DNA from: Prorocentrum cordatum
Lineage: Eukaryota; Sar; Dinophyceae; Prorocentrales; Prorocentraceae
NCBI GenBank assembly: GCA_963575745.1
Contig: CAUYUJ010002703.1
Coordinates: forward strand, 164,509 to 228,508
Direction of reading: 5' to 3'
DNA length: 64,000 nucleotides
Shown here: positions 11,983 through 21,234 of the stretch, one piece after another
Layout: the number at the start of each line of letters is the position of its first letter
Position numbering within the stretch: the first letter of the stretch is position 1
The notes under the pieces: model-generated
Told to the model about the DNA's origin: nothing
The model's database searches: none
Seen by the model: the letters and a program-made list of their open reading frames with translations, nothing else
Made by a program: the position numbers and the translations under genes

Positions 11983-12600
11983 GAGAGAGAGAGATATGGA
12001 GATAGGATGAGGAGGTGGATGGGGCACCTCTGGGCGACGGATGGCGCGCCGCGCGATCGGGCGCAGCGCGCGGGGCCGCGCGCTCGCAGCCACGGTGCCG
12101 CGGCCGATCCCATCGGTCTGCCATCCCCCTCCTGCTTGTTCTGGCTCTTCTATCTTCACCGCTGCAGCGGGTGCTCTCCCGTTATGCCCTCGTCGGTGCT
12201 CTCGCTGCACCTGCTACCTTCTCCGCTGTCGCGGATGCCCTCCCTCCTGTCCCTATCCCGTGTCTATATCCCTCTGCCCCCCCCTCGTCTCTCCCCCTCC
12301 CGCGTCGCCCTCCCTCCATTGACTCTCCCGCGGCTCCCCCCCCCGCGCCTCTCCCCCCCCCGCGTCTTCTTCCCGCCCGTGTCTCTCTGCCCTCTGATCG
12401 CGCCCGCTTAAAATATATCCCGCCTCGTCGCCCGCCAAACTTAGACGGGGGCGCGGCCGCGGGCCCGGCTGCTCGCGCCCCTGTCGCGACGCGCGCGTCA
12501 GCGAAGGGGGGGGGGGGGGGGCGCCGCGCCCGCGCGCCCGCGCTGGCCTGCCCCCGCCGCTGTCGGCGCCGATGATGTGCGCCGACGGCGCCTAGACCGC
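11326..12600. other. GC-rich, no recognised gene; GA microsatellite at 11935-11996
   Basis: Contains a near-perfect (GA)n tract at 11935-11996 and a CT/CCCT-rich tract at about 12170-12420. The open frames through it are stop-poor GC-rich artefacts with no motif. Confidence 0.5.
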
Positions 12601-14035
12601 GTCGGCGATCCACGCCTCCGCGGCGCCCGCGCAGCGCCCCTCGGCCACGGCCGTCGCGCGCCCCCCAGTCCTCGGCGAGGATCGCCTCGCAGAGTTCCTG
12701 CGCCTTGTTGAACCGCCCCCCGCGCCTGACCGTCGTCGCGCCAGCGCCGCTACCGTCGCTCTTGCCCTTGCCGCCCGCGCCGCTGCTCTTGCCGCCCCTG
12801 CAGCCGAGCTGGATATTGCCCTCGCCGCCCTCGCCGCCCGCGCGCGGCGCCGCCCGCTCGCGGCTGCGGGGCGGCGCCGTCGGCGCTGCAGCTGGGGGCG
12901 GAAACGGCGGCGGGCGCGGCCCGCTGCCGCAGGGCCGCGCCTTCGCCCGCGGCGCGTCCAGCACCGGCGAAGCGCGCGGCGAGCTCGCGGCCCCAGCAGC
13001 CCCGAACTCGAGCGCGTCCTAACAGTGCTCAGCGAGGGCCTCCGCCATCGGCCGCGCGGCAGCGCGGCCCGCGCGGCTGCGCGGCCAGCGGTGCCCTTGC
13101 GGGCGCAGCAGGTGCAGCTGCCCCCGCCGAAGCCAAAACAGCGGCGACGCCGATGGCGACGACGAGGACGACGCCAGCGGCGCCGGCGACAACAAATCCC
13201 TGACAGCCAGGACTCTGACAGGACATAAGCATACACGCGTCCATCGAATGCGCCCACGCACGACCTCCGCGCGTTGCCCCCGCGCGCTAACCCTGTGCGC
13301 TGTCGAAATATTACCTCTATCTGATCACCTCGTGCAAACAAGTAGTGCCGCCGCCCTACGTTGCCATCGCGCGCCCCCTCCATCGCCCTCCCCTCTCCGC
13401 CCCGCTCGCGCACTGCGCCCCCCCCCCCCCCGCCCTGCCCGCGCGCGCCGCCGCCGACCCCGCGCGCCCGCGTCGCGCCCCCCCCCCCCCCCCCGGTGCC
13501 CCAACGCTCCGAGTGGCGCCGATAATTGGTCGAGCCCCCCGCCAACGGATGCTGGCGAACCAGGGTGCGAGAGCAATCGCGCCGAGTTGCGACGAGGGGG
13601 GACGACGTCGAATGGGGAATGCACCAGCTAAGCCGACACATCGATGGAGCACGCGACGAACGAAGATGCGATGAGGGAGCAAGGCGAGCGCGGGCGGCGT
13701 TCAAGACTGGCGCGAGCAGGGCGACGACGAGCGACCCGCCGCCAAAAATGTCCGAGCTCGACGGGGCATGTGGAGGGCGGGTTGGTGGGGGGATGTGGGG
13801 GGCGATGCAGACGCAATGGCCGCGCGATGCAGCGTCTGACGGTCGTCGTCGTCGTCCCCGCCGCCGTCCAGGTCGTCGCCCTCATCTCCGTCGGCGTCGT
13901 CGCCGTGGCCCAGGCCGTCGTCGTCTCCTGAAGCCGCCGCCGGCGATGGCTGCCAAGATGATCGGACAGTGCTGCAGCGCACTCCCTCGCACCAGACACC
14001 GCGCGCCACTGCGATAGCTCATCCACACCCGTCTC
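12600..14035. other. GC-rich region with one weak minus-strand coding-like piece
   Basis: On the minus strand near 12725-12670 the piece RRGGRFNKAQELCEAILAED looks coding but stands alone. An acidic GDDDGLGHGDDADGDEGDD stretch (about 13930-13870) comes from GTCGTC triplets. C runs lie at 13420-13432 and 13480-13494. Nothing can be assigned. Confidence 0.35.
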
Positions 14036-14038
14036 ACC

Positions 14039-15238
14039 CTATGCACACGCGCGAGGGGAGGAGGGGGGGGGGCGAGGGGAGAGAGTTGCACCCAAGCAAT
14101 GGCGGTGGGAGGGGGGGGGCCCGCCCACCCCACCCCACGCCCAATGTCCAGACCGATCGTTTTCAAACAGACAAGTTAACAGGCGCTGCAGCGCCCACAG
14201 CCACTCAGTCATTGGCAGCACGACCCCGTCGACCTTCTTGGCCGCGTGCCACTCTATGGTCAACGACCTAGCCTCGCCGAAATCACCCTGCTTCACCGCC
14301 GACGACATCAATTCGAAAGCGATGCGTCACTTCCGACCGCCCGCCGGACCTCCCGCGTCTTTGGCAACAGCCAGTAGCATCACAGGCGCTTCAGCGCGCG
14401 CGCGCTTCTGCGGCGGCGCGGGCTCCGGTGGCAGCTCGGCAGTTTGAGTTGCGATTTCGAGGGGGCCTTGAGCAACTGGATCCAAGTACTTCCGAGGTGC
14501 AAGTAAGAACTTGTTGTTAACGCCTCCCTGGCCAGAGCAACTTTTCACCAACAGCTGTGCTCGCACGGCGACACTCATAGGCTTTGTGACTATCCACTTA
14601 TCTCTGGGCTTCATGAAACAAACATCGTGCTTACAACCACGTAATTCGCCACGCTCGTGGATAAATTCTGCACGCTCGGAAACATGAGTCCATTGACGGA
14701 TACGGGAAATAGTTTGCCGCGTTCTGTTCAGCTTTGGCTTGTCCGAACAATAGATACCCCAACGAGGGAGGATGGGGACTACATCTTAACTGGATGATTT
14801 GAGATACGAACCAGCCTGGTAGAATGGACGGAACGCCGCTGCAACATCGGATGGGGCAGGACAATCCTGCCCACATGTTGGATCTCCTAGGCATGGATTG
14901 ACGTAGAAGTTCAAATCAACATCCGCATCGACAGAAATATGCATTGGCTTGAGCACCGATGCCAACACATTAAACAACTTGTCCATCTTCGACTTGGTCT
15001 CCAAACGGGAAAGCTGACCTACAATGCATGCAACCACCTCGCCTTAACATCCTTGCCTGACTGTTAAGGAATGTTGCGGGCGATGCATGGTCCAAGCTGG
15101 TCCCACTTCAACATCCGGATCTTCATTGGACGTCGTGTTGCTGCCATCTTCGCTGATATGTGGCATGCCCCAATTCAAGGCTGTGCAAGATAAGACCTGC
15201 ATCTGTATGAATATAACGCACATGCGCGCGTGTGTCAT
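14039..15238 (-). pseudogene. Spliced-leader-tagged retropseudogene, three in-frame stops, unknown protein
   Basis: On the minus strand an ATG at 15236-15238 opens a frame that stays in one phase for more than 1 kb. It is broken only by TAA at 15044-15046, TAA at 14786-14788 and TGA at 14327-14329. The text between stops is coding-like: GQLSRLETKSKMDKLFNVLA, NFYVNPCLGDPTCGQDCP, DVVPILPRWGIYCSDKPKLN, PRDKWIVTKPMSVAVRAQLL, MSSAVKQGDFGEARSLTIEW. GC is lower than in the DNA to its left. About 80 nt upstream of the ATG lies a tandem dinoflagellate spliced-leader relic, so the locus looks like a reverse-transcribed mRNA that then decayed by point mutation. Sense tends to fade below about 14150, where the frame runs into palindrome and G-rich sequence. 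I do not recognise the protein. Stop-codon recoding is formally possible but less likely. Confidence 0.6.
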
Positions 15239-15317
15239 TGCGCGCGTGCAGTATACGGGGCAGCGTGTTTCAATGAAGCAACCACAATGTATCTAGTACG
15301 GTTTGCAACCGTGCGAC

Positions 15318-15353
15318 CTTGAGCCAAAGTGGCTTGAGCCAAAATTGCTACGG
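15318..15353 (-). other. Tandem dinoflagellate spliced-leader relic
   Basis: On the minus strand 15353-15333 reads CCGTAGCAATTTTGGCTCAAG, given here as CCGTAGCAATTTTGGCTC plus AAG. It matches the known dinoflagellate leader CCGTAGCCATTTTGGCTC plus AAG with one change. It is followed directly by CCACTTTGGCTCAAG (15332-15318), a truncated second leader with one change. Truncation after the internal CCGTAG is the pattern expected when an already tagged gene is trans-spliced again using that AG as acceptor. It is a relic, not an SL RNA gene: no GTA-type donor follows the first leader. Confidence 0.9.
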
Positions 15354-15640
15354 GCCTCTACTGGACCTCTGGGAGCCGCTTGGGGGCGTCGTGGAAGCGT
15401 TTTCGAGGCCCTTAGGCCCATCTTCGGGCCAGCTTGGACCACATTGGCGGCCTTGTGCCGTCTTCGGGTCATCCCAGGTCGTTTTGGAATGTTCTTGGGA
15501 GGCTCTGGAGCGCTCTTGCAGCTGTCCTGGAGGCATATGGGGCTCCTCATGGACGCATCTGGACAATTCGTTCGGATCTCGTGGCAGGCCCTTCGGCCTC
15601 CTGGAAGCAATTCCGAAACCTCTTGGGGCCCGTTTCGGTG
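15354..15640. repeat. Degenerate CTTGGGGC repeat block abutting the SL relic
   Basis: Short-period sequence related to CTTGGGGCC and CCTCTGGGAGCC begins directly at the 5' end of the spliced-leader relic and belongs to the family described at 28440-29320. Confidence 0.6.
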
Positions 15641-16330
15641 CCTGTTCAATGCACTGTGCTGGCGAGAAGTCCCCGGATGCTAGCGCCAATGCGACCAATG
15701 CGACCAATGCGCTGCGCTGGCGAGAAGTCTCTGGATGCAATGCACTACTCCGAGCGTCTGCACCACCACTGCAAGACCTGAACATTCTCAGGAACTCTGC
15801 CCAGTGGTGGAAAAACAAACTCACGCGATGAAGCCGGAAGCCGGGAGCAGGCTGAATTACAATGAATGGTTAAGGATCAAGCTAAAGGTTAAGCATCAAG
15901 CTCTACGCCACCAGCTCTACGGCAAACCCGACAGAAGACTCAAGGCGCATAGATCGAGCGAGCGCGAAAGGTGGGTGGCGTCACCAAGTCTGAACAAAAC
16001 GACTGCAGAGCCCAGCGCGGATCCAAGACATCCGCGCGGAGCTTCGAAAATTCTAAGTCTGTAGCGTTTTCTCCTCCGAGGGAGCCACGCGGAGCGCACC
16101 AAGGGCGGTGACGGAGGCGCCGCCAGGGGGGCGCGGCGCCGTCAGAGGGCCCCGCCTTCGATGCGTGGCGGGCAGCGCAGCATAATTCGCCGCCTTGGCT
16201 GCGCGCCGGTTCGCGCAGATGCCGAATGTGCCCGACCGAGTCGGCACACTGCTGGGGCGCTGGCGGCCGTGCCGTTCGCCCGCTGATCGCTGGCCACACG
16301 GGCCGAATAGATAGATGGGGTCCGAATATA
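15641..16330. other. No gene; short duplication at 15655-15755
   Basis: CTGGCGAGAAGTCCCCGGAT (about 15659) recurs as CTGGCGAGAAGTCTCTGGAT (about 15717), with GCGACCAAT tandem copies between. No supported gene in the rest. Confidence 0.5.
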
Positions 16331-16410
16331 TGTGGGATCTGGTGATCGCGACGCATCGCCGACACATCGGCGATGCATCGGCGACGTCGGCGACACATCG
16401 GCGCCGTCGG
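16331..16410. repeat. CGATGCATCGGCGA palindromic tandem repeat
   Basis: Overlapping copies of CATCGGCGATGCATCGGCGA and GACACATCGGCG. Related patches occur at 16660-16690, 21255-21280, 26828-26870 and 53335-53395, usually beside the composite repeat or other repeat borders. Confidence 0.75.
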
Positions 16411-16734
16411 GGTGGAGAACTTGGGACTCACAACCACATACTAGTACTATGTGTCCTCCTCGGAGGCCCCCGTCCGACCCGAAAATGTAGTATATCCATT
16501 TTGTAAGCTTTCGTTTCCCAGACGGTGTGGCCAGAAAGCGCCCGCCACAGAGCTTATACCATAGGATTTCTCAGTGCGCTCATGTCCCCTGGGAGGGCAA
16601 CGCACTCATAGTATCAGTATGTTGGGGCGACGCCGAGAGAACATCGGGCTCCACATCGAGCCACATCCCCGACACATCGGCGATGCGGCGCAATCCTCCG
16701 ACCCCACGCTGAGACCCTGAAGTCCGACGGCGCT
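16411..16734. other. No gene seen
   Basis: Unassigned sequence of moderate GC. The right end carries another short CATCGGCGATG patch (16660-16690) leading into the composite repeat. Confidence 0.5.
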
Positions 16735-17255
16735 GAACCTGATATTGCCACGCACCCCGACCTTGTGGGACAAGTGGGCGTGACTTGCGAGGAAGAGAAC
16801 AACCAAGAAGAGGATGCCTATAGGGCGCATAATGCAGATTCCTGTGTTGTCCGTTTGACGCTGTGCCGCTTAAAAGGCGCATTATGCTGGTTCCCCTGCT
16901 GTCTGCTTTACTCTGTGCAACTTTATCGGGGCGTCTCCGACCGTGGGGCAGTCTTCGGGCATCGGGGCGTCTCCTACCATCTCAGGGCCCTCTTAGGCAG
17001 TCTTGGGGCCCTCTTGGGGGCCTCTGGGGGCTTCCAGGGGACCTCTTAGAATCTTCTTGAGGCCTCTTGGGGCCTCCTGGGGCGAATGTTGGGCGGAGAG
17101 CCCAAAATGTCGGTCCCTGCCCCCCCCCCCCCTCTCTGGTCCGGAGGGAGAGGGGCAGATTTGAATGTCTGCGTATCCTCCCCAGGGAAGCAAAAGAGAA
17201 CGAAAACAGGCACCCCTTTGGGGCCCCTCTTGGGGCGTTCATGGGGCCATCTTGG
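16735..17255. mobile_element. Composite repeat copy 1, left half
   Basis: Modules in order: ATATTGCCACGCACCCCGAC (16741); TGACTTGCGAGGAAGAGAA; GCCTATAGGGCGCATAATGC (about 16817); GTCCGTTTGACGCTGTGCC; a degenerate CTTGGGGGCC array; and GCCCAAAATGTCGGTCCCTG (about 17100). The order matches the uninterrupted copy at 28440-29320. The copy breaks off near 17255 and resumes at about 19662. Confidence 0.75.
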
Positions 17256-17451
17256 GGATATCAGGATATAAAAACAGCCAGAGCAGCGGGACTGTAAGGT
17301 TGAGGCTCGACTGAGGATGGCAAGATCCTGCCAGTTTGGGCTTGAGAGCGAAGGCAATACGAGAACGAGAGTCACACTGCTATTCGGCAATGGATTCGAG
17401 CAAACACCCAAAACGTGCGCACAGGTCCAGATGGCTCACCGCATCGAACCG
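17256..17451 (-). other. Probable 3' UTR of the retrogene
   Basis: Non-repetitive 196 bp between the stop codon of the minus-strand gene and the broken edge of the composite repeat. No T run (a poly-A remnant on the minus strand) marks the edge near 17255, and I saw no clear target-site duplication. Confidence 0.45.
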
Positions 17452-19557
17452 CTACTCGAGATCTGGATCCCACACCTTGCTGGTTAGCTTGCAGGCGACG
17501 CCGTGCCAGCGAGCAACCCGGCCTGCCAAAAACATCTGGTCCCACGAGTCCAGAGTGGACCACGAGGGCAGCAGATGGACCAGCAGCATGTCCCTGAGCC
17601 TCCTGTCGAAGGCCTCGTGGTCCGAGATGTGGTTTAAGATCTCCTCCTTGTCCTCGTCCCTGCTGGCCCGCATGCTGCGAATCTCCAGGTGGGAGAGCAC
17701 GTGCAGGTTCTCCTGAAGTAGTATCCGTCGCGATGGGAGCTGCAACTTCTGGCCCATTCCCATGGAGTTTGATGCCGCAATCTCGGCGACGCACCACGCT
17801 CGGTTGAACACCTCGAAGCGCCTGTCCACCGCAATGAGCTGCGCGAAGTCCTTGCTTCTGGCCGAGAGGGTCTTGACCATGGGGTCAAACTTGTTCATCT
17901 CACACTCGATGCTTTGTCCCTCGCTGGACAGCGGTGGGGTCTTGTTGAATGCTTTGGACAGCCCACACTTGCAAGCCGGATACTCCTCGCCTGTCACAGA
18001 GTCCTTCATCCCATATGTGTTTTCGCAGGTGGATGTGTGCTGGTTGACGCAAAAGGCGCATACCCAGTAGGTGCGCTGACCGACGGCAGCAGAATCGATC
18101 CAGCTCTCAATAGTGTCGATGTCGTTTAGAAGCAAGTAAGACACCCTGCAGTACTCCTTTTCGCCCAGTGCGTCTGCGACGATAGCAGAAATCAAGTCCG
18201 AGAACAAGTTCTGCCAATTATGGGTCACCATCTGGTCGGGTTCTACACGCTTGTCCTCCATCATAACCTGCGCCATGGACTTCCGATGATGGCTCGATGC
18301 AGGGATGATCGCTCGGAACACCACGTCATGCGTGGTGTGGCGCGCGGGGTCGAAGCCAGGCATCAGGTCTTCGCCCAGGCGGCGATAGAAACCGAGCAGG
18401 GCTCTCAGAGATACCCCTCGGCCAGCCATCTCTGCCACCTTTGCCTGCCAGTCGGCATTCGGATGAGAAGACCACTCCTTCGCAGCCTTCGACCACTTCT
18501 CGAAGCGCGCCGCCTCGCCTTTGAGCAACGCCCTCCCACCGCCCAGGGCGCCGCAGAACGCTCCGCTGATCGCAAGGCTCGCCAGCGCGTTGAAGATCGT
18601 GTCTACCATCCCAGGCAGCTGCGACACGGCGAGCACGAACAGCGGCGTCTTCGCCTCCTCGCTCGCGTCGGGCAGCGGCCAGAGGGCCCGGTAGGACCAG
18701 ATCCACAGGGCTTGCCAGACGACAGAGGTGGCCAGGCTGGTGGCGACACCGAACTCCTGGAGCCTGAGAAATCTCGGAGCCCGCCTGGCTTCCTCGAGCG
18801 TCCTGACGCTCTCCGACAGCAGCGCGTCTGAAGCCAGCCTCCGCACTCGTCGGATCGCCAGGAGCGGAAGCAGGGAGACGTGCAGGATCTGAGCTTGGGA
18901 CGCCCAGGAGAGCATCGAAGTGACCACTCTCATCGGATGCTCGCCCTGGTCTCCACCGAGACCGGAATTCCAAGCCATGGCCGCCAACCCGTTGAAGACG
19001 AGGGTTGCCGACAGGCGCCTCAGAGCTGAACGCAGACGCGACGAGCCAAGGTCCAAGTAGGAACTGTCCTCCAGGGCTCTGACCTGGCGCAGTAGAAGCG
19101 CGAGGAACATGACGAATGAACTTAAGTACAACACGAGGAAGAGATAGCCAGGCACCATCACAATCCAGGTAGACCAGCCAGAGCACTCCAGCAGGTTAGA
19201 GACCACATGCATCCACTTGCTCGCCCACAGAACCAAGGCGTACTCGGACACTCGGCGCAGATAAGGGGTTGCAGCGAATGCAAGCAGGCAGGCGGCCACA
19301 GGCGCTGTCGGTAAGAAAGCGATTAGGTTGATGATCGAGTTGCCAAAAGAGTACTGCGCAAAGTCCTCCTTGCCCAGATGACGAGTGATCGCCTCGTGGC
19401 TCTCGATCACAACACACTCCTTGTACACTCCCCTCCCGCCTTCGACCACAACCATCACGACGTACGCAAACGATAGAGTCAACACAACCCAGGCAAACGC
19501 TGTGTGCGTGTACTTGCCACTCCGGCTCATTGACTGGTAGCCTTGGCCTTTTGTCAT
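17452..19557 (-). CDS. Single-exon membrane protein with C-terminal THxW/NQH/RAWCVAEI domain
   Basis: A 701-codon uninterrupted frame, the only long intact gene here. Further in-frame codons run to 19755 but cross the spliced-leader relic and repeat, so I chose the ATG at 19557, 82 nt after the relic; the next ATG is 19530. The N-terminal half has about six hydrophobic segments (near residues 20-40, 75-100, 130-155, 180-195, 265-285, 300-328). The C-terminal half (about 440-700) carries QMVTHNWQNLFSDLISAIVA, TYWVCAFCVNQH, a Cys cluster, CEMNKFDPMVKTL and FNRAWCVAEIAAS. This matches from memory a very large dinoflagellate family. The THxW, NQH and RAWCxxEI strands resemble TIR/HET-like folds, so a signalling or NAD-related role is possible but unproven. 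The intact frame suggests recent retroposition or selection. Expression cannot be judged. Confidence 0.85.
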   Translation of the reverse strand: MTKGQGYQSMSRSGKYTHTAFAWVVLTLSFAYVVMVVVEGGRGVYKECVVIESHEAITRHLGKEDFAQYSFGNSIINLIAFLPTAPVAACLLAFAATPYLRRVSEYALVLWASKWMHVVSNLLECSGWSTWIVMVPGYLFLVLYLSSFVMFLALLLRQVRALEDSSYLDLGSSRLRSALRRLSATLVFNGLAAMAWNSGLGGDQGEHPMRVVTSMLSWASQAQILHVSLLPLLAIRRVRRLASDALLSESVRTLEEARRAPRFLRLQEFGVATSLATSVVWQALWIWSYRALWPLPDASEEAKTPLFVLAVSQLPGMVDTIFNALASLAISGAFCGALGGGRALLKGEAARFEKWSKAAKEWSSHPNADWQAKVAEMAGRGVSLRALLGFYRRLGEDLMPGFDPARHTTHDVVFRAIIPASSHHRKSMAQVMMEDKRVEPDQMVTHNWQNLFSDLISAIVADALGEKEYCRVSYLLLNDIDTIESWIDSAAVGQRTYWVCAFCVNQHTSTCENTYGMKDSVTGEEYPACKCGLSKAFNKTPPLSSEGQSIECEMNKFDPMVKTLSARSKDFAQLIAVDRRFEVFNRAWCVAEIAASNSMGMGQKLQLPSRRILLQENLHVLSHLEIRSMRASRDEDKEEILNHISDHEAFDRRLRDMLLVHLLPSWSTLDSWDQMFLAGRVARWHGVACKLTSKVWDPDLE

Positions 19558-19639
19558 CTGCAGCAGGGTAGATCCTGCAGAGTCTGGATCTGAAAGACTG
19601 GCCACACTGGCACGTCGCAGCCTGGTGCACGCTTCTTTG
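19558..19639 (-). other. 5' UTR of the retrogene
   Basis: 82 nt between the spliced-leader relic and the chosen ATG, ending CTGCAG just before ATG. Its length fits a short mature dinoflagellate leader. Confidence 0.6.
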
Positions 19640-19661
19640 CCTGAGCCAAAATGGCTACGGT
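19640..19661 (-). other. Dinoflagellate spliced-leader relic
   Basis: On the minus strand it reads ACCGTAGCCATTTTGGCTCA followed by GG. It matches the 22-nt leader at 21 of 22 positions (A to G at position 21). It lies upstream of and in the same orientation as the 701-codon gene, as expected for a trans-spliced mRNA copied into the genome. Confidence 0.95.
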
Positions 19662-20090
19662 TGGTGGCCGTTGTGGGGCGATTCTTGGTGCCTCTTGGGC
19701 CGTCTTGGAGCGTCGGGAGGCCGATAAGGCGAAAACGCGACAAACTCTCAACCAACTAAGGAAAACATGTGAATTGTGACTCTTGGGACTCTCTTAGGGG
19801 ACCTCTTGGAGGCTTCCCGGAGACCATCTCGAAGCCATCTTGAGCGTCTTGGATTGAATTTTCGGCGACTCGTGGCCCCCTTGGACCATCTTGCGGACCG
19901 TCTTGGGGCCGTCCGGGCCGCCCGGAAACGCGTCTGCCGAAATGAGGCCGACAGCGGCCATCTTCTGCCGGCTTCCGCCGGCGTTGCGCCCGTGGCCGGG
20001 GCCATGTCCCGGGGGTCCCCCCCCAGACCCCCCCTTGGCTAAACGGGAACCCCTCCGCAAGGTCGGGAAAGAATATAGTTTTGAGATGAC
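19662..20090. mobile_element. Composite repeat copy 1, right half
   Basis: Starts directly at the 5' end of the spliced-leader relic with CTTGGGCCGTCTTGGAGCGT, then AAGGCGAAAACGCG, GTGAATTGTGACTCTTGGGA, GGACCATCTTGCGGACCGTC, CGCGTCTGCCGAAATG, CCGTGGCCGGGGCCATGTCC and CTAAACGGGAACCCCTCCGC (about 20038). Together with 16735-17255 it forms one copy split by the retrogene. Confidence 0.8.
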
Positions 20091-20454
20091 CAATGGTACG
20101 GGGGGGGGCCCTGCAGTCTGGGGGCCCCTGATAGTCCAGGGTGCGGTTCAGGGGGGGCCCCTGTAGCCCGGGGGCCCAAAACTAATTATGTAGGCACTCA
20201 GGATCAAAAATCACGGCCCGAGCCCTGGATCTCATCTTTCTGCGCCATTTTTCGATCCCGATCGAACTGAGAGGGCCTCGGGGCCCGCAACTTGACGAAA
20301 ACGCCCAGCTCGAAAAGATTGATGCTGTGCTCAAAAAAAAAATCCGCTCCCGACGGATCTCAGGGGAAGCCCAGAGAATCCGCCCTTAAACTGCCGTGGG
20401 TGGAGGCCTTCGACTTGGCCCCAGTGGCCGGAGCCTGCCGACCTCTCTCTGCAA
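20091..20454. other. No gene; GGGGCCC-rich short repeats
   Basis: Includes GGGGGGCCCTGCAGTCTGGG, followed by two similar GGGGCCCCTG units at 20095-20170. The rest is unassigned. Confidence 0.5.
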
Positions 20455-21234
20455 ACCTGATATTGCCACGAATCCCGGCCTTGGAGGGGAAGTGGGTATC
20501 AAAGAGCGGCTTTGCACTAGAAGGGTCCAGATCGACCCATCCAGCTCAGTTTGAGCTCCTCCTCCTCCCTCCCCCTCCTCCTCCTCCTCCTCCTCCTCCT
20601 CCTCCTCCTCCTCCTCCTCCTCCACCTCCCCCTCCACCTCCACCTCCACCTCGTTCTCCTCGTTCTCCTCCTCCTCCTCCTCCTCCTCCTCCTCCACCTC
20701 CTCCTCCACCTCCACCTCCACCACCTCCTTCTCCTCCTCGTCCTCCTCCTCCTCCTCCTCGTCCTCCTCCTCCTCCTCCTCCACCTTGGATGCCTGAGGG
20801 CGCCTCATGTTGGTTCCCGTGCTGTCCGTTTGGCGCTGTGACGCTTTGTCGTGGCGGGGCCCTCTTGGGCAGTCTTGGGGCCTTCTTGGAGGGGGGTTCC
20901 TGAAGGCCTCTTGGATCCTCTTGGGGCCTCTTGAGGGCCTTTGGAGGTTTTTGGGCTGAGAACTGGAAATGTCGGTCCCTGCTCCCTCTGTGCGGCCCGT
21001 CTTGGGGCGTCCCTGGGACCTTCGTAGGCCGTCTTGCAGGCCTCTTGGGCCGTCTTGGGGGCGTCTTGGGCCGTCTGGGCGCTCCCTTGACGGCCTCTTC
21101 GGCCGGGTTGGCGCGATCTTTGAAGTCTCTTGGGCAGCCTTGGAGCGTCAGGAAGCTGAAAAAGCGAACATGCGAACAAAAACTTTCGAAAACTAACACA
21201 AAACCAATGAATTGTGATTCTCGGGGCTGTCTTG
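20455..21234. mobile_element. Composite repeat copy 2, left half (with CTC microsatellite)
   Basis: Begins ATATTGCCACGAATCCCGGC (about 20459). A (CTC)n microsatellite with CAC and GTT variants sits at 20556-20786. Then come TTGGTTCCCGTGCTGTCCGT (about 20809), a CTTGGGGC array, AAATGTCGGTCCCTGCTCCC (about 20965), more array, CTGAAAAAGCGAACATGCG and AATGAATTGTGATTCTCGGG (about 21205). It stops where the reverse-transcriptase remnant begins. Confidence 0.75.

Larger units (their letters stand above)
500..14400. repeat. Dispersed palindrome family, core GGCGCTGCAGCGCC
   Basis: A 14-bp perfect palindrome with degenerate relatives recurs throughout the first 14.4 kb. Examples lie near 1512, 1543, 2382, 3160, 3735, 4266, 4466, 4600, 4773, 4848, 8438, 8505, 8736, 9870, 11015, 11088, 12162, 13970 and 14184. 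Compensating variants such as GGCGCTACAGCGCC (4508) partly keep the dyad. Translated, it yields ALQR or RCSA in many frames. After 14.4 kb CTGCAG still occurs, but I did not see the full 14-mer again. Confidence 0.8.

Noticed and set aside
12182-13704. Long Arg/Ala/Gly frames on the minus strand
   Set aside because: Stop-poor GC-rich sequence. Several phases are open at once and no block holds recognisable motifs beyond one 20-residue piece.
15318-15353. Spliced-leader RNA gene
   Set aside because: The first leader copy is followed by a truncated second leader rather than a GTA-type donor and SL RNA body. The relic explanation fits better.
19558-19755. N-terminal extension of the 701-codon gene to 19755
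   Set aside because: The extra 66 codons read through the spliced-leader relic and the composite repeat, which lie outside the original mRNA start.
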